Shown: one piece after another, positions 12,531 to 22,155 of the stretch
How the letters are laid out: every line of letters starts with the position of its first letter
How positions within the stretch are numbered: the first letter of the stretch is position 1
NCBI GenBank assembly: GCA_029976025.1
Contig: JARKNX010000036.1
Span: 1-64,000, forward strand
Direction of reading: 5' to 3'
Length of the DNA: 64,000 nucleotides
Source: Aggregatilineales bacterium
GTDB lineage: Bacteria; Chloroflexota; Anaerolineae; Aggregatilineales; Ch27
The notes under the pieces: model-generated
Databases searched by the model: none
What the model saw: only the letters and a program-made list of their open reading frames with translations
What the model was told of the DNA's origin: nothing
Program-made: the position numbers and the translations under genes

Positions 12531-13331
12531 ATGAGCGGGGCAGGGATTATCTTCTGGCGGGCGCTGCGCGACTCACGGCGGGGGATCATCGGCTGGGGGG
12601 CGCTGCTGGGGGGCACGGCGCTGCTCTATATCAGCATTTTCCCCCAGATAGAAGGGCTGCTGGAAACGCTGGGGCCGTTTCTGGAAAACCCCCTGATCAG
12701 ATCGCTGATTGGAGATGTCGGGCAGTACACAACCCTGGGCGGGTACATGGGGATGAAGTTCCTGACAGTCGCCCCGGTGATGCTGTTCGTGTACGCCGTG
12801 GTCGTGGCGCTGGGGATCGTGGCCGGGGAAGAGGAGCGCGGCACGCTGGATGTCCTGCTCAGCACGCCCGCGCCGCGCTGGCAGATCATCGTCGAGAAGT
12901 TCGCGGCGCTGACCGTGGCCCTGCTCCTGATTCTGGCCCTTCTGCTGGCGGGGATGGTCCTGGGCGCGCTCCTGCTGCCGCCAGGCCTGGTGACGTTCGA
13001 AGCCTTGCTGGAAGCCGCCCTCAACATCCTGCCGGTGACGCTGTTTGTGGCGGCGCTGGCGCTGCTGCTCTCCACCGTGCTGCGGTCGCGTAACACGGCC
13101 GGGGCGGTGACGGGGGCGATTGTGGCCGCGGCTTACTTCATGACCACGCTGGGCGATATGGCCGGCGGCGTGGTCGGGGATATCAAGTACCTGTCGTTCT
13201 ACCAGTATTACGGCGGGACCAGCGTGATGACTTCCGGCATCCAGTGGGGGGGCTTCTTCGGCCTGCTGGCCGGGGCGGCGATCCTGCTCGGACTGTCGAT
13301 TTACGCCTTCCAGCGGCGCGACCTGCGATGA
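12531..13331 (+). CDS. ABC-2 type transporter permease, paralogue of preceding gene
   Basis: Collinear similarity to the 11637 product, including GEE(A/E)RGTLD(L/V)LLS(A/T)P and C-terminal FQRRDL. Confidence 0.88.
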   Translation: MSGAGIIFWRALRDSRRGIIGWGALLGGTALLYISIFPQIEGLLETLGPFLENPLIRSLIGDVGQYTTLGGYMGMKFLTVAPVMLFVYAVVVALGIVAGEEERGTLDVLLSTPAPRWQIIVEKFAALTVALLLILALLLAGMVLGALLLPPGLVTFEALLEAALNILPVTLFVAALALLLSTVLRSRNTAGAVTGAIVAAAYFMTTLGDMAGGVVGDIKYLSFYQYYGGTSVMTSGIQWGGFFGLLAGAAILLGLSIYAFQRRDLR

Positions 13332-13404
13332 TCTGCGGCGGGCGGCACAACCTGATCCAGCGTGACGGCAGGGCCAGTAGCGAAGCTCCTCCACTTGCCG
13401 GGCA

Positions 13405-14580
13405 TCAGGGCTGGCCGGGCAGGTAAAGCTGCATCACGCCGCGTTTGCCATTCCACCGCCAGTCCGGGTCGGCGCGGTCCAGGGCGGCCATCAGGTCGTC
13501 GGAGAGGCCGGCTATGCCGTCGCTCTTGAGGGCGCGCAGGCACAACAGCGGCGCCGGGAAGTCGCGCACGACGGCGGCGAAGGAGAGGCTCCCCGGCCAC
13601 ATGATATCGCCGACCATCCGGCGGTAATTGACATCCCCTTTGGCGATAGCCAGCCGGGCCGGGGCCAGCCTGGCCCGCAGCAGCGGCGGCATCTCCCACA
13701 GGGTGCGCGTGCTGTTCCAGTACGGATCGCAGGCCAGCCACAGCCGCCGCCCCAGCGCGGCCTGAAGGCGCTCGCTCATCCGGCGGACGGCGCCGCCCCG
13801 CGCTTCGGCCAGTTCCAGGAAGCGCAGCACGTCCGGTATCGTGGCATCGCTGACATAGGTAGGGTGGCGCTTGAGGTGCAGGATGACCTCGGCTGGGATG
13901 ACCTCCAGCAGGGCGTCAATCAACACGATGTCCATCGCTATCTCGCGCCCGTAGTTGTCGGCGATGTAGTGAGTCGGGCCGCTGCCGGTGAGGAGCTGGC
14001 GCACGGCGGCGGCGCTGTCATCGATCAGCAGGTCGTCATGGGCGATTTCGGTGCCGCGCTCCAGCGACCAGCGAAAGCTCAGATCGATCCGGTTGCCCCA
14101 CAGCGCGCTGTGCAGCAGGCCGTTGAGCCGCGCCTCGGCGGGCACATCCGGTCCGTTCAGAGCCAGCGCCTCCTCCACCATCTCCCACAGCCCGGCGCCG
14201 CGCTCCTCCTCTTGCTTGATCGGCAGGAAAGGGTCGCGCCCGGTCTCCCACCACCAGATCGCCTCGATCAGCAGCCGGTAGGTGTACACCTCGGCGAAGA
14301 ACCATTCCGTATGGTGCCAGGTCTCGCCGAGGTGAGGGCCGGCCTCGTCCCACCAGGCATCGAGGTCTGGCGCGGGCAGGCGCAGGAGCGGGATGCGCCC
14401 ATCCGCGGCGACGCTGTCGCGCAGGGCCAGGATGCCCGCTTTAATCGCAGCGGGGTAATCCGGATTGGTGTCGCAGGTCTGCTGCAAAATCTCCGGGACG
14501 CGCACGCGCATCGTATTGCTGGCGAAGGCGTTGCTGTGATCGGTGCGGATGGGCGGCGGGCCGCCTTCAGGTCGGGCCAT
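13405..14580 (-). CDS. ARMT1/DUF89-like protein (damage-control phosphatase family)
   Basis: Pattern YIADNYGREIAMDIVLIDALLE...LHLKRHPTYVSDATIPDV resembles DUF89. Confidence 0.75.
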   Translation of the reverse strand: MARPEGGPPPIRTDHSNAFASNTMRVRVPEILQQTCDTNPDYPAAIKAGILALRDSVAADGRIPLLRLPAPDLDAWWDEAGPHLGETWHHTEWFFAEVYTYRLLIEAIWWWETGRDPFLPIKQEEERGAGLWEMVEEALALNGPDVPAEARLNGLLHSALWGNRIDLSFRWSLERGTEIAHDDLLIDDSAAAVRQLLTGSGPTHYIADNYGREIAMDIVLIDALLEVIPAEVILHLKRHPTYVSDATIPDVLRFLELAEARGGAVRRMSERLQAALGRRLWLACDPYWNSTRTLWEMPPLLRARLAPARLAIAKGDVNYRRMVGDIMWPGSLSFAAVVRDFPAPLLCLRALKSDGIAGLSDDLMAALDRADPDWRWNGKRGVMQLYLPGQP

Positions 14581-14722
14581 TATCCCTCACATATTTGTCG
14601 GGTCTGTCTCCGGGGCCATTGTAACCCGTCCCGCGACTCTTTGAACAGGCGGCGGGCTACAACTGGCGCGCCCGGTGTGCGTATAGAAGATCATCGTACG
14701 TTTGAACTGTGAGGATGAAAAA

Positions 14723-15127
14723 ATGCAGCCGCTTGATGAGGAGTACATGGTCCGGCGTGAGAAGCAGATCCGGGAGCTATATTCGCTGCGCGCCAGCGCC
14801 TGGGCCTGCCTTGTTTTCGGGCTGGCGCTGCTCGGCCTTTCGGTTGTGCTCATGGTTGGCGGGAGCGGAGGGCTGGGCGTGGCGCTGTTCCTGATCGCGC
14901 TGGCCTTTGAGGCGGGAGCCGCCTTTATATTCGCCGACTACTACGGAAAGAAGGCCGCCGACCGGGCCATCCAGGAGGAGCGTGAGCGCCTCCTGATGCT
15001 TTACAGCCGGGCGGATAAGCCGAAGCGCAGCGCGGAGGAGGATGCCTTCCGGCTGGCGGATGACGGCGAGATGGAAGAAGAGGCGCCGGTCCCGCTGGAT
15101 ACCCTGACGGGCCGCGAACGTGGATGA
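14723..15127 (+). CDS. small membrane protein, hypothetical
   Basis: Intact ORF with two hydrophobic segments. Confidence 0.65.
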   Translation: MQPLDEEYMVRREKQIRELYSLRASAWACLVFGLALLGLSVVLMVGGSGGLGVALFLIALAFEAGAAFIFADYYGKKAADRAIQEERERLLMLYSRADKPKRSAEEDAFRLADDGEMEEEAPVPLDTLTGRERG

Positions 15128-15141
15128 GCGGGCAGCGGCGC

Positions 15142-15435
15142 TTATCTGGACAGGAGCGAACGGATCGAGGGCGCTGTGGCCGGCGGCGTTGGCTCCGCCA
15201 GTATCGCGGCGTCGCCGCTCAGGAGGCTCCCCAGAATATCGCAGTTCTGCGGCGCGCCGTCTTCGCTGTCGCCCTCAATGACGTCGCAGCTTTCTATCGC
15301 GCTGTCAACGGCGGCGGCAGGGGCGGGCGCGGGCACATTCTGGGCCAGGGTGGCAGAGGCGCGGCTCAGCATAAGCGCTGCCCCGGCCAGGAGCAGGGCC
15401 GCTGCGACAAGGGTGAGCAGGAATCGCGTACGCAT
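15142..15435 (-). CDS. small secreted/hypothetical protein
   Basis: Signal-peptide-like MRTRFLLTLVAAALLLAGAALML; short Cys-containing mature part. Confidence 0.5.
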   Translation of the reverse strand: MRTRFLLTLVAAALLLAGAALMLSRASATLAQNVPAPAPAAAVDSAIESCDVIEGDSEDGAPQNCDILGSLLSGDAAILAEPTPPATAPSIRSLLSR

Positions 15436-15545
15436 GTGCCGGTATTCCTCCAGAACGATAAGCGCCGTCCGGATGTGTGCCTGCACGTAATCATACCTCC
15501 TGGGTCCGATATTGTCTACGCCCGCAGTCTTTGCCAGGGGGGAGG

Positions 15546-18107
15546 TTAGCGGACCTGAACCCGGCTGCCGGAGGGCGTCTTTTCCACCTCCAGCCGGGCG
15601 GGGAAGGCGTCGCGCAGGTCGTCCATGTGCGTGATCACCAGAATCAGGTCGAAGTCAGCGGCAACGGCGTTGATCGCCTCCACCAGCCGTTCGCGCCCGG
15701 CGGCGTCCTGCGTGCCGAAGCCTTCATCCACGAACAGCGTGCGCAGGGCGGCCCCGGCCCGCCGCGCCAGCAGCTTGCTGAGGGCGATGCGCAGGGCGAA
15801 GTTGATGCGGAACGCCTCCCCGCCGCTGAAGAGGGCGTAGTCGCGCAGCCCGGCCTCGTCGGCGATGGCGATATCCAGCGTCTCCACCGTCTCGCCGCTG
15901 ACTGTCTCCCGCTGCGTGCTCAGGCGCACCCGCATCCGGCCGTCGGTCATGCGGCCCAGCAGGGCATTGGCGTCCGCTTCTAGCTCCGGGATGGCGGCTT
16001 CGATGATCAGGGCGGGGATGCCGTTGCGACCAAACGCCTGGCGAAGCTGGTCATAGAGGCCCGCCTGATCCAGCAGGGTCGCCCGCCGCTCCGCCAGCGA
16101 GTCGCGGCGCTGGCCGGCCGCTTCCAGAGCGTGGAGGGCCTGCCCGGCGCGGGCGCGCTTCTCCCCGGCCACCTGCACGGCGGACCGGGCGCGGGCGGCC
16201 TCGTCAAAGCGGCGGTTGGCTTCCGCCACCAGCGCCTTGAGCCGCTCCACATCCTCAGTCAGGGCGGCATGGGCCGCTCCTTCCTCCAGCCGGACGGCGC
16301 GCAGCCGCGCCAGCCGCTTCTGCGCCGCTTCCAGCCCCCGGCGGGCTTCGGGCAGGGCATCCTGGGCCAGCCGCAGCTCCTGCTGCTGGACTTCGTAGGC
16401 GCGGAAGGAGGCCAGATTCTCGCGGGCTTCGGTGTGGGCGGCCCGGTCGTAGCCCAGCGTCTCGATTTCGGCCTGCACCACCGCTAACTGCGCCCGCGCT
16501 TCGGCGGCGTAATCTCCGGCGGCCAGCGCCGCCTCCACGCTGGCCAGGGCGGCCCGCGCTTCTGTCCGGCGCAGATCGGCGTCGCGGGCGGTCTCCTGCC
16601 GGGCGCGGAGTTCGCCGGCCTGCCGCCGCAGCGGGTTGAGCTGGCCCAGCTCCGCCTGTAGCGTCTGGATCAGGGCTTCCTGCTGCGCCGTTTCCTCATG
16701 AAGGGCGGCCAGGCGCTCGCGGTTGGCGCGGAAGGCGTCGCCGCGCGCCGTGCCTTCCACCTGGTAGCGGGCCAGCAGATCCGCCCGCTGAACTGGCGAA
16801 AGCGGCTGCTGACAGGTGGGACAGAGCGCGGACTCGGGGTCAGCGGCGTTCAGCGTATCCATCCGCCCCTTGATCGCGTTCATCTCCTCATGCAGACTTT
16901 TGTTCGCGCTGCGCAGAGTCGCCGCCTCGGCAGCGAGATCGGCGATCGTCCCCCGGGCGGAGTCGCGCTCGGCCTCGCGCGCTTCCAGCGTCTGGATGGC
17001 CGTCTCCACCTGACCCAGCTCGGCCTCGATCTCGTCCGTGCCGGCGGTCAGGCGATCCAGCGCCTCGATTGCGCCGCGGTGATCGGCCGCCTGCGCTTCC
17101 AGGGCGGCGCGCGCCGCCGCGATCTGGCTCTCCAGCGCGTGCCGGCGGGAGTCGGCATCCTGCATCGCCATCAGCTTGTCGCTCAGGGAAAGGTCGGCCT
17201 GGCGGGCTGTCTCCAGCGCGGCGAAGCCGGATTCGATCGCCTCCTGCCGGGCCAGAATCGCCTCGTAGCCGCCGATGCGCTCGCTCAGGCGGTCCAGCTC
17301 GGCCAGGGCGGCGCGCTCATCGTTTTCGTATTCGCCCAGCCGCCGGGCCAGATCGTGCAGCCGGTCAGAGGCAGCGCGGAGCTGCGCCGGGGCATCTTTC
17401 ACCGCGTCGTAAAGCTGCTCCGCCTCTTGCAGGGTGCGTTCGGCTTCGGTGTAATCCGCTTCCGCCGTGGCAAAATCCTGCTCCAGCCGCGGGCGGCGGG
17501 CCAGGTCTTCCTCGATCTGCTCCAGCCGCCCGGCGATGTTATCCAGCGCGGTGTCGATCTCGCTCAGGCGGTCGCGCGCCCGGTTGGCGGCCAGACCCCA
17601 GGAGTCCAGCCCCAGGATATCGCCCAGAATTTGCTTGCGCTGGGCGGGCGGGCGGATGGTGAAGGCGTCCGCCCGGCCTTGCTGCAGGAAGGCGCTGTGG
17701 ACGAAGGTATCGTAGTCCAGGCGGAGGAGGGCGTTCAGCCGGGCCTGAGTATCGCGCAGGGAAGGGGCGCTGATCTCGCTGAAGCTGCCGGACGCCCGAT
17801 CGCGGAGAAAGAGGCTGAGCGCGCCCGCCCGGCGGCGGCGATCGCGCTGGCGGACGACGCGATACAGGTCGCCGTTCTGCTCAAAGTCCAGTTCCACGCT
17901 CATATCGTCCGCGCCGAGCGCGATCAGCTCCAGATCGCTGCGGGCGCGGGAGCGGCCCCACAGCGCCCAGGTGATGGCGTCCAGCAGCGAGGATTTGCCC
18001 GCCCCGTTAGGGCCGCTGAGCACAGCCAGATGCAGGCCCTCGAAGCTGATCGGGTCCGGGGCGCGGTAGGGCAGGAAGTTGTGCAGCGCGAGTCGTACAG
18101 GCAGCAT
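15546..18107 (-). CDS. sbcC: SbcC/Rad50-like exonuclease subunit
   Basis: Walker A GPNGAGKSSLLDAITWALWG, zinc hook CPTCQQPLS, C-terminal LFSGGEAFRINFALRIALSKLL and LFVDEGFGTQD. Confidence 0.93.
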   Translation of the reverse strand: MLPVRLALHNFLPYRAPDPISFEGLHLAVLSGPNGAGKSSLLDAITWALWGRSRARSDLELIALGADDMSVELDFEQNGDLYRVVRQRDRRRRAGALSLFLRDRASGSFSEISAPSLRDTQARLNALLRLDYDTFVHSAFLQQGRADAFTIRPPAQRKQILGDILGLDSWGLAANRARDRLSEIDTALDNIAGRLEQIEEDLARRPRLEQDFATAEADYTEAERTLQEAEQLYDAVKDAPAQLRAASDRLHDLARRLGEYENDERAALAELDRLSERIGGYEAILARQEAIESGFAALETARQADLSLSDKLMAMQDADSRRHALESQIAAARAALEAQAADHRGAIEALDRLTAGTDEIEAELGQVETAIQTLEAREAERDSARGTIADLAAEAATLRSANKSLHEEMNAIKGRMDTLNAADPESALCPTCQQPLSPVQRADLLARYQVEGTARGDAFRANRERLAALHEETAQQEALIQTLQAELGQLNPLRRQAGELRARQETARDADLRRTEARAALASVEAALAAGDYAAEARAQLAVVQAEIETLGYDRAAHTEARENLASFRAYEVQQQELRLAQDALPEARRGLEAAQKRLARLRAVRLEEGAAHAALTEDVERLKALVAEANRRFDEAARARSAVQVAGEKRARAGQALHALEAAGQRRDSLAERRATLLDQAGLYDQLRQAFGRNGIPALIIEAAIPELEADANALLGRMTDGRMRVRLSTQRETVSGETVETLDIAIADEAGLRDYALFSGGEAFRINFALRIALSKLLARRAGAALRTLFVDEGFGTQDAAGRERLVEAINAVAADFDLILVITHMDDLRDAFPARLEVEKTPSGSRVQVR

Positions 18108-18343
18108 AAGCGGTATCCGGTGCGGCGGATCATCCGAAGGGCCGCGTATGCTCCCTAGTGTAATCGGAGTGGGCGGCTTCGGCTATCTCTTGCTCCTGTC
18201 TGTCGCTATTAGCCAGAATGCGTGAATAATTCATGAAATCGCGCCGGTAACTCTGGACTCCGGTTTTGTTTCATGAGACAGTGTAGAGGAGTACCTTAAC
18301 ATGCTCATATCTCGTGACGGGTCGTATTGGAAAGGGCACAGCC

Positions 18344-18664
18344 ATGGAATTCCTTTTAACGTTCACGGATCACGCGAAGCAGCGGTTGATAGAGCGCAAT
18401 ATCTGCCCTGACGAGGTCGAGTATGTAATTCGTTTCGGCCTCAAAGAGCATCGCGCCGGCTGTGTTGCGTACTATCTGGCGAAACGGTGTATCCCTGCAG
18501 CCGATCGGCGTAACCAGCGTATCTGCCAGCTTGAGGGCCTGACGGTGCTTGTCGGGCAGCCCGGTCAGAACGGGTTGCCGGTCATCACGCTTTATCGCAA
18601 CCGGGAGGGGGGCCTTAAGAATCACCGGCGGAAAACAAAGTACGATCGTCGGGAAGTCGCCTGA
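18344..18664 (+). CDS. DUF4258-like small protein
   Basis: LTFTDHAKQRLIERNICPDEVEYVIRFG pattern; C-terminal basic tail. Confidence 0.65.
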   Translation: MEFLLTFTDHAKQRLIERNICPDEVEYVIRFGLKEHRAGCVAYYLAKRCIPAADRRNQRICQLEGLTVLVGQPGQNGLPVITLYRNREGGLKNHRRKTKYDRREVA

Positions 18665-18733
18665 TCCAGAAGTCGGGATACGTCGTCAGTCTAATTCCGT
18701 AAGTGGCTTCGGCAACCAGAGATAGAGCTGTTA

Positions 18734-18769
18734 ACAAAGAGGGCCAGCGCAGGCTGGCTCTTTTTGTTT
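18734..18769. terminator. bidirectional rho-independent terminator
   Basis: AACAAAGAGGGCCAGC-gcag-GCTGGCTCTTTTTGTT: 16-bp stem with two wobbles, between convergent genes. Confidence 0.9.
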
Positions 18770-18778
18770 CCCGCCGCG

Positions 18779-19687
18779 TCACCGCACCAGGGCCAGCAGC
18801 ACGCTCAGCGTCAGGGCGCTGGCGACGGTGCTGGTCAGGATGACGGAGGTGGTGAATTCCTCGTCGCTGCCGAACTGAGTAGCCAGCGCCCCGCTGATGA
18901 TGGCCGTCGGTGTCCCGGCCTGCAGGATCATGACCTGGCGCGTCACGCCGGTGATGCCCATCACGGCTACCAGCCCGAAGGCCAGCAGCGGCGAGACGAC
19001 CAGCCGGAGCGCCGTCGCCAGCGCGATCGGCCCCAGCCGCCCGCGCAGACGGGTATGGATCAACTGCAGGCCGAGCAGGACGGTCATGACCGGCACGGCG
19101 GCCTGGCCGAGCAGCGTCACCGCCCGCTGGATGGGCAGCGGCAGCGCCGTCCCGGTCAGGCTGAGGGTCAGGCCGAGCACCAGCCCGTAGATCATCGGCA
19201 CCCTGACCACGTTGAGCAGCGACTGTCTGACCGGCACCGATCCGCGCGACGCCAGAAAGACGCCGAAGGTGTTGACGATGATTGTCGAGACGACGAAGAA
19301 CACCATCGCCCGCTCGTAGCCCGTATCGCCGAAAGCGAACTCGTTGAGCGGCAGGCCGATATTGGCGGAATTTGTCAGCAGGACGCACAGCAGAAATGCG
19401 CTTTGCAGCCGCTGATCGTAGCGCAGGGCGCGCGTCAGCGCGTAGCCGATGGCGGCCAGCAGGAGGGTGAGGACGATCTCGAAGACGGCGATCTGCCCGA
19501 ACTCGTCTGAAGTCAGGCTGGAGCGCGCGATGCCGTCCAGCACCAGGAACGGCGAAAAGAGGTAGACAATCAGGGTGGAAAGCGTGCGGGTATCGGGTTT
19601 GAAACGCCAGGCGAAGAGCGACGCGACGGCCACGGCCAGCACCAGCGGCCCCATCACATTGAGGGCGAAGTCCAGCAGAATCGACAT
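18779..19687 (-). CDS. AEC family transporter
   Basis: About 10 TM segments; LLTNSANIGLPLNEFAFG and LQAGTPTAIISGALATQFG motifs. Confidence 0.87.
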   Translation of the reverse strand: MSILLDFALNVMGPLVLAVAVASLFAWRFKPDTRTLSTLIVYLFSPFLVLDGIARSSLTSDEFGQIAVFEIVLTLLLAAIGYALTRALRYDQRLQSAFLLCVLLTNSANIGLPLNEFAFGDTGYERAMVFFVVSTIIVNTFGVFLASRGSVPVRQSLLNVVRVPMIYGLVLGLTLSLTGTALPLPIQRAVTLLGQAAVPVMTVLLGLQLIHTRLRGRLGPIALATALRLVVSPLLAFGLVAVMGITGVTRQVMILQAGTPTAIISGALATQFGSDEEFTTSVILTSTVASALTLSVLLALVR

Positions 19688-19694
19688 AGGCGGA

Positions 19695-22097
19695 TTATCC
19701 TTGTTCGGGCGGGATGGCTGCTCTCCGGCGGGGCTGCCACCGCCGGATGACGCGCTCCCCGTGGAGCAGATACAGGCCGCAGGCGCCAGCCGTCAGGAGG
19801 GTCAGGACGCCGCCGGCGTAAAGCAGCGGCGGGCGATAAGCGAACTCGACCAGGTGGAGCGCATCACCCGGCGGCAGGACGACGCCAACCTGCCCGCCCG
19901 CTGACTCCAGTTGCGCCGGTGCTCCGTCAACAGTCACGGCCCAGCCGGGATAGGCGCGCTCCTGAATGGTGACGACGATCGGGTCCACCCGCCAGGCCGG
20001 CACCAGCAGCCGTATCGTATCCGGGGCGCGCTCGAAGTCGGCGATCGGGGTCACGATGGCCGGGTTGAGCTGGTCACCGGGGGCCTGGTTGAGCAGCGTC
20101 ACCGGCAGGGCGTAGGCGTAGGGCAGCGCCGCCTCGCGCCGGTACAGGCAGTGGTAGCGGTCCGCGGGCGCCGGACTCTCCATCACTTCCACGTAACCGT
20201 TCTCCTGCAGCCAGGCGCGCGCGCCGCGCTCCCAGGCGATGCCGTATTCCGGCAGCGAGCGCGTCAGGTCAAGCTGGCCGATGGTGGACTCCAGCGGTTG
20301 GGGGAAGTAGTCGGCGCTGATCTCCCACAACCGGATGTGATGGGTCAGGAAGGGCGTGACGGCGTCGTAGTCCTTGCGGTAGACGGCCAGCTCGCCGGTC
20401 GGGCGTTCCTGACGCAACCAGTCCAGGCAGATTGCGTCCTGGACGTTGATGCCGGCGACGCCAGCGAAAATGTGCCACTGCGCGTTGACCTGCCGGGCTG
20501 CCTGCGCACTCAGCCCGATCACGAGCGCGGCCAGCGCCGCCTGCCCGATGCGGGTGACCCGGCCTGGCAGCGATCTCCGCCGGCTGTGGAGCCAGTCGGG
20601 GCGCCACAGCGCTCGCCACAGGCCGTCGATCCGCATCGCCACCAGCACGGCGATCCAGAAGGAGGCCCCGGCCAGCGCCCGCCCGACGAACCGCCACTGC
20701 CCCAGCAGCGGCACATGATCGTACAGCCAGGCGACAGCCGGATTGCCGCCCGCGCCCCAGACCACAAAAACCGGAATCAGGATCAGGCCGGCCAGCCACA
20801 CCCGCCACGCCTCCGGGAGGCCGGGCCGGTACAGGTAAGGCAGGATGGGCGGAAGCAGGAGGATGAAGATCAGGAGGTACCAGAACGGGATGACGAAGCT
20901 GTGATAGAACTGGATCTGGCCATGCGCGTCCCCGGACATATACTGCGCGGCGTCGTCGTTCACGAACTGCGTCAGCACCCACGCCAGCGGCACGGCCGTC
21001 CCCGCGCCCCGCTCATCGGGGTGGCCGCCGATGCGATCGCGGTGCGCCCAGACCGGCAGCAGCGTGACCGCGCTCAGGCCGAGCGTGAACACGGCGGCGA
21101 GCAGCAGCCGGCGCAGGGCGATCCGATCGACGGAAAAGCGCCCGGCCTTCCGCCGGATCACATGGGTCAGGGCCAGCAGCCCCATGCTCATCAGGGCCGG
21201 GAGGGTGTACCAGATGTTGCCCGCCCAGAATAGCAGCGTGAACATGACGGCGGTCAGGACGACCGGCCAGCGGCGGCCCGGCAGACGGAGCAAGGCGATC
21301 GTGCCCGCCGCGATCCAGGGGAGGTAAGCCTGGCTGGTGCCAAGCTGGAAGTAGCCCGTGCCGATCATGGCGAGCATATTGCCTTTGCCGGTCATCAGCA
21401 GCGCCAGCAGCAGCCGCCCCACCGATCCGAAGCCCAGCACGCGCCCCAGCGCCCAGCCGCCCCAGCCGGCCAGCATTGCCGTCAGGGCCACGCTGATCTT
21501 GATCCCGCGCACACCGCCCAGCAGCAGACTCGGCCCGGCGCTGACGGGGTTGAGGACGAAGGAGAACGGGTTATCGATCAGCGGCTCGCCGGCTTCCAGA
21601 TAGGGCTGCCAGAGCGGGATATAGCCGCGCTCGCGCAGGGTGAGGGCGGCGAAATGCGCCGAGCTGGTCAGCCATTCCGCTTCGCCACCGGGGAGCTGCT
21701 CGGTATCGCCGGGGCGCAGGTAGGGCTGGGTGACGGCGGCGGCGACCAGAGCGATCAGGAGGATCTCAGCGGCGAACTGAAGCGGGGGCAGCGGCCGGCG
21801 CAGGGTCTCGGCCAGCGGCGGGGTGTGACTGGCGGCGCGGTCCTGCCCCCAGACGCGCCACAGGGAACGCCCCCTGGCCAGCGCCAGCCGCGTCAGCGCC
21901 GCCGGCCCCAGCTGCGCCCGGTGCGCCGCATCCAGCCCGGCCAGGAGGATGGCGACGACGATCAGGGTGGTGAACAGAACAGTCGATGTGGGCGGCGGCA
22001 CGGTCACCAGAACGATGGCGATGGTGACCAGCCAGCCGAAGAAGATCAGCCACTGAATGCGCGGGCGTTGCACGATGGGGCGAGCGCCTTCCGTCAA
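19695..22097 (-). CDS. large polytopic membrane protein, YfhO/GT-C-like
   Basis: 800 aa, many TM segments, C-terminal periplasmic-type domain (QERAYPGWAVTVDGAPAQL), YfhO-like layout. Confidence 0.7.
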   Translation of the reverse strand: MTEGARPIVQRPRIQWLIFFGWLVTIAIVLVTVPPPTSTVLFTTLIVVAILLAGLDAAHRAQLGPAALTRLALARGRSLWRVWGQDRAASHTPPLAETLRRPLPPLQFAAEILLIALVAAAVTQPYLRPGDTEQLPGGEAEWLTSSAHFAALTLRERGYIPLWQPYLEAGEPLIDNPFSFVLNPVSAGPSLLLGGVRGIKISVALTAMLAGWGGWALGRVLGFGSVGRLLLALLMTGKGNMLAMIGTGYFQLGTSQAYLPWIAAGTIALLRLPGRRWPVVLTAVMFTLLFWAGNIWYTLPALMSMGLLALTHVIRRKAGRFSVDRIALRRLLLAAVFTLGLSAVTLLPVWAHRDRIGGHPDERGAGTAVPLAWVLTQFVNDDAAQYMSGDAHGQIQFYHSFVIPFWYLLIFILLLPPILPYLYRPGLPEAWRVWLAGLILIPVFVVWGAGGNPAVAWLYDHVPLLGQWRFVGRALAGASFWIAVLVAMRIDGLWRALWRPDWLHSRRRSLPGRVTRIGQAALAALVIGLSAQAARQVNAQWHIFAGVAGINVQDAICLDWLRQERPTGELAVYRKDYDAVTPFLTHHIRLWEISADYFPQPLESTIGQLDLTRSLPEYGIAWERGARAWLQENGYVEVMESPAPADRYHCLYRREAALPYAYALPVTLLNQAPGDQLNPAIVTPIADFERAPDTIRLLVPAWRVDPIVVTIQERAYPGWAVTVDGAPAQLESAGGQVGVVLPPGDALHLVEFAYRPPLLYAGGVLTLLTAGACGLYLLHGERVIRRWQPRRRAAIPPEQG

Positions 22098-22155
22098 GAC
22101 AGGTCAGGAGAACGGCATCATTATCGCAGAAGAGCGGTTTTTGTGCTGCCGAAAC

